From: a gamma proteobacterium L18
GTDB taxonomy: Bacteria > Pseudomonadota > Gammaproteobacteria > Pseudomonadales > Pseudomonadaceae
Reading direction: 5' to 3'
DNA: 57,005 bases
Assembly: GCA_000497835.1 (NCBI GenBank)
Contig: KI547166.1
Span: 69,414-126,418, forward strand
A model generated the notes under the pieces. It was not told the DNA's origin. It did no database searches and was given only the letters and a program-made list of their open reading frames with translations. Shown here one piece after another: positions 56,079 through 57,005 of this stretch (position 1 is the first letter of the stretch; the number at the start of each line of letters is the position of its first letter). A program made the translations under genes and the position numbers.

Positions 56079-56582
56079 ATGCAGTCCCGTAGAGGTTTTT
56101 TGTTCCAGGCCGCCGCCCTGGGATCCCTGGCCGCCGCAGGCCTGGTGGTGGGGCGTCAGCGCCTGGCCATGGCCGCGCCAGCACAGACGTTCGAGGTGCA
56201 GCACAGTGATGCGCAGTGGCATCAGCTGCTGACCGATGAGCAGTTTGATGTGTTGCGGCGTGAGGGTACGGAACGGCCGTTCAGCAGCCCGCTCAATAAT
56301 GAGCACCGCCGCGGGCGGTTTGCCTGTGCGGGGTGTCAGTTGCCGTTGTTCGCTTCTGAAGCCAAGTTTGACAGCGGCACGGGATGGCCCAGTTTTACCG
56401 CGCCGTTGGCGGGGGCAGTGGACACCAGTCGCGATAGCTCGCTGGGGATGGAGCGCAACGAGGTGCATTGCCATCGATGTGGCGGGCATTTGGGGCATGT
56501 GTTTGATGATGGGCCGGCGCCGACGGGGTTGCGCTATTGCATGAATGGGGTGGCGATGGTGTTTGTCCCTGTTACCGCGTAA
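56079..56582 (+). CDS. msrB: Tat-exported peptide-methionine (R)-S-oxide reductase
   Basis: A 167-residue enzyme that repairs methionine-R-sulfoxide. The N-terminus has a twin-arginine signal (SRRGFLFQAAALGSLAAAGL) with predicted cleavage near residue 35 (AMAAPAQ), so it acts outside the cytoplasm. The MsrB domain has zinc cysteines in CAGCQLPLF near 85 and CHRCGGHLGHVF near 133, and the catalytic cysteine in LRYCMNGVAM near 155 (usual form RYCxNS). Start ATG 56079 has aggaga just upstream. It is separate from the usual cytoplasmic msrB. Confidence 0.92.
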   Translation: MQSRRGFLFQAAALGSLAAAGLVVGRQRLAMAAPAQTFEVQHSDAQWHQLLTDEQFDVLRREGTERPFSSPLNNEHRRGRFACAGCQLPLFASEAKFDSGTGWPSFTAPLAGAVDTSRDSSLGMERNEVHCHRCGGHLGHVFDDGPAPTGLRYCMNGVAMVFVPVTA

Positions 56583-56583
56583 C

Positions 56584-56656
56584 CCGCTTCCCGAGCTTCG
56601 CCCGGTCCCACAGGCGGGCGGATGACCTGCGGGACCGGGCGAAGCTCGGGAAACGG
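56584..56656. repeat. Inverted repeat, family C, arms in reversed order
   Basis: ccgcttcccgagcttcgccc plus ggtccca is followed by tgcgggaccgggcgaagctc plus gggaaacgg. It sits between the convergent msrB and LysR genes. Confidence 0.88.
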
Positions 56657-56657
56657 T

Positions 56658-57005
56658 TCACGCTGGATAAAGCTCATCCAACACCTGCATCAACGCCCGC
56701 TTGCGCGGGCTCTCCAGCCCCGTCCACGCCACACCGATGCCCGCGCCGCTCATGGCCAGCGCCAGCGGCCGGGTGACCACGCCGGCCGGCAACGCCGACG
56801 CCGCGCCCGCGGGCACGATGCCTACACCCAACCCCGCCGCAACCAGCGCCAGCAAGGTGGTGAACTCGCCCATCTCCCGGGCGATGGTCAACGTCACCTT
56901 GCGCCGATGGAACCCCACCAGCATCTGATCATGCAGCCCCGGCGCGAACTTGCGCGCCAGCACCAGCGCCGGCCGCCCGGCCAGATCCTGCGGCTGTACC
57001 CGGCG
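56658..57005 (-). CDS. LysR-family regulator, C-terminal part (cut by window edge)
   Basis: The last 115 residues of a LysR-type effector domain, continuing beyond the window. It begins RRVQPQDLAGRPALVLARKF and includes EFTTLLALVAAGLGVGIVPA, the usual beta-alpha segment of the ligand-binding fold. No N-terminal HTH is visible here. Target unknown. Confidence 0.85.
   Translation of the reverse strand, partial: RRVQPQDLAGRPALVLARKFAPGLHDQMLVGFHRRKVTLTIAREMGEFTTLLALVAAGLGVGIVPAGAASALPAGVVTRPLALAMSGAGIGVAWTGLESPRKRALMQVLDELYPA

Overview
The window is a chromosomal segment of a Pseudomonas, most likely of the P. putida group. Coding sequence is GC-rich, GC-skewed at third positions and mostly tightly packed. 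Several blocks follow recognisable Pseudomonas gene order: ldcA, dnaQ, rnhA, methyltransferase, gloB, mltD, then a yej/npp peptide ABC transporter (PA1818 to PA1807 in P. aeruginosa PAO1), and csu-like pili near zapE and prpE. A PrrF small RNA, restricted to pseudomonads and close relatives, is also present. The genus call is firm; the species-group call is inference.

Layout. 1-5.2 kb: a fused indolepyruvate ferredoxin oxidoreductase (minus) diverges from an Lrp/AsnC regulator. Next come a PrrF iron-starvation small RNA with its own promoter, Fur box and terminator, and a Fur-boxed gene for an odd sigma-region-4/FecR-N-terminus hybrid. 5.3-9.7 kb: an M14 carboxypeptidase, a cytochrome b561 / catalase-like peroxidase pair, and a divergent ECF sigma/anti-sigma pair, with a 161-bp IS5-type MITE between the two units. 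9.7-10.6 kb: an orphan toxin-like gene between 20-bp direct repeats. 10.8-17.0 kb: a seven-gene minus-strand operon for Csu-type archaic chaperone-usher pili (four pilin-like subunits, chaperone, usher, tip adhesin). 17.3-19.3 kb: a soluble FIST-domain chemoreceptor. 19.5-21 kb: an AbiEi/AbiEii toxin-antitoxin module preceded by a perfect 45-bp palindrome. 21.2-27.9 kb: zapE, a deleted P-loop kinase gene, prpE, a leucine-rich-repeat protein kinase, a YebC-family protein and a LysR gene. 28-30 kb: phnW and phnX for 2-aminoethylphosphonate breakdown. 30-35 kb: a ChrR-like quinone reductase, a small conserved protein, a LysR regulator and a GNAT acetyltransferase coupled to lysine decarboxylase. 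35-38 kb: dnaQ and rnhA are separated by a plus-strand insert carrying a small-ORF/ADP-ribosyltransferase-like pair (candidate toxin-antitoxin) and a C-S lyase. 38.6-42.3 kb: methyltransferase, gloB, mltD and a small protein. 42.4-45.8 kb: a lower-GC insert with a DUF7673-like protein, a chemoreceptor and an AraC regulator. 46.1-53.5 kb: nppA1-A2-B-C-D peptide/nucleoside-antibiotic importer. 53.5-57 kb: hairpin repeats, two small ORFs or remnants, a GAF-EAL phosphodiesterase, a Tat-exported MsrB and the edge of a LysR gene.

Working together. The iron part (PrrF, Fur-boxed hybrid regulator) and the redox part (peroxidase, b561, ECF sigma pair) look like envelope and iron-stress control. Csu pili, FIST receptor, MCP and EAL protein concern surface behaviour. 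The transporter, carboxypeptidase, PrpE, PhnWX and LdcA are scavenging functions. At least six families of imperfect palindromes occupy the gaps, mostly between convergent genes, and accessory defence/toxin genes sit in those same gaps. The most promising uncharacterised items are the ADP-ribosyltransferase-like pair (36.0-36.8 kb), the orphan BECR-like nuclease (10.0-10.6 kb) and the sigma4/FecR hybrid (4.7-5.2 kb). All similarity calls come from reading motifs by eye; no database search was run.
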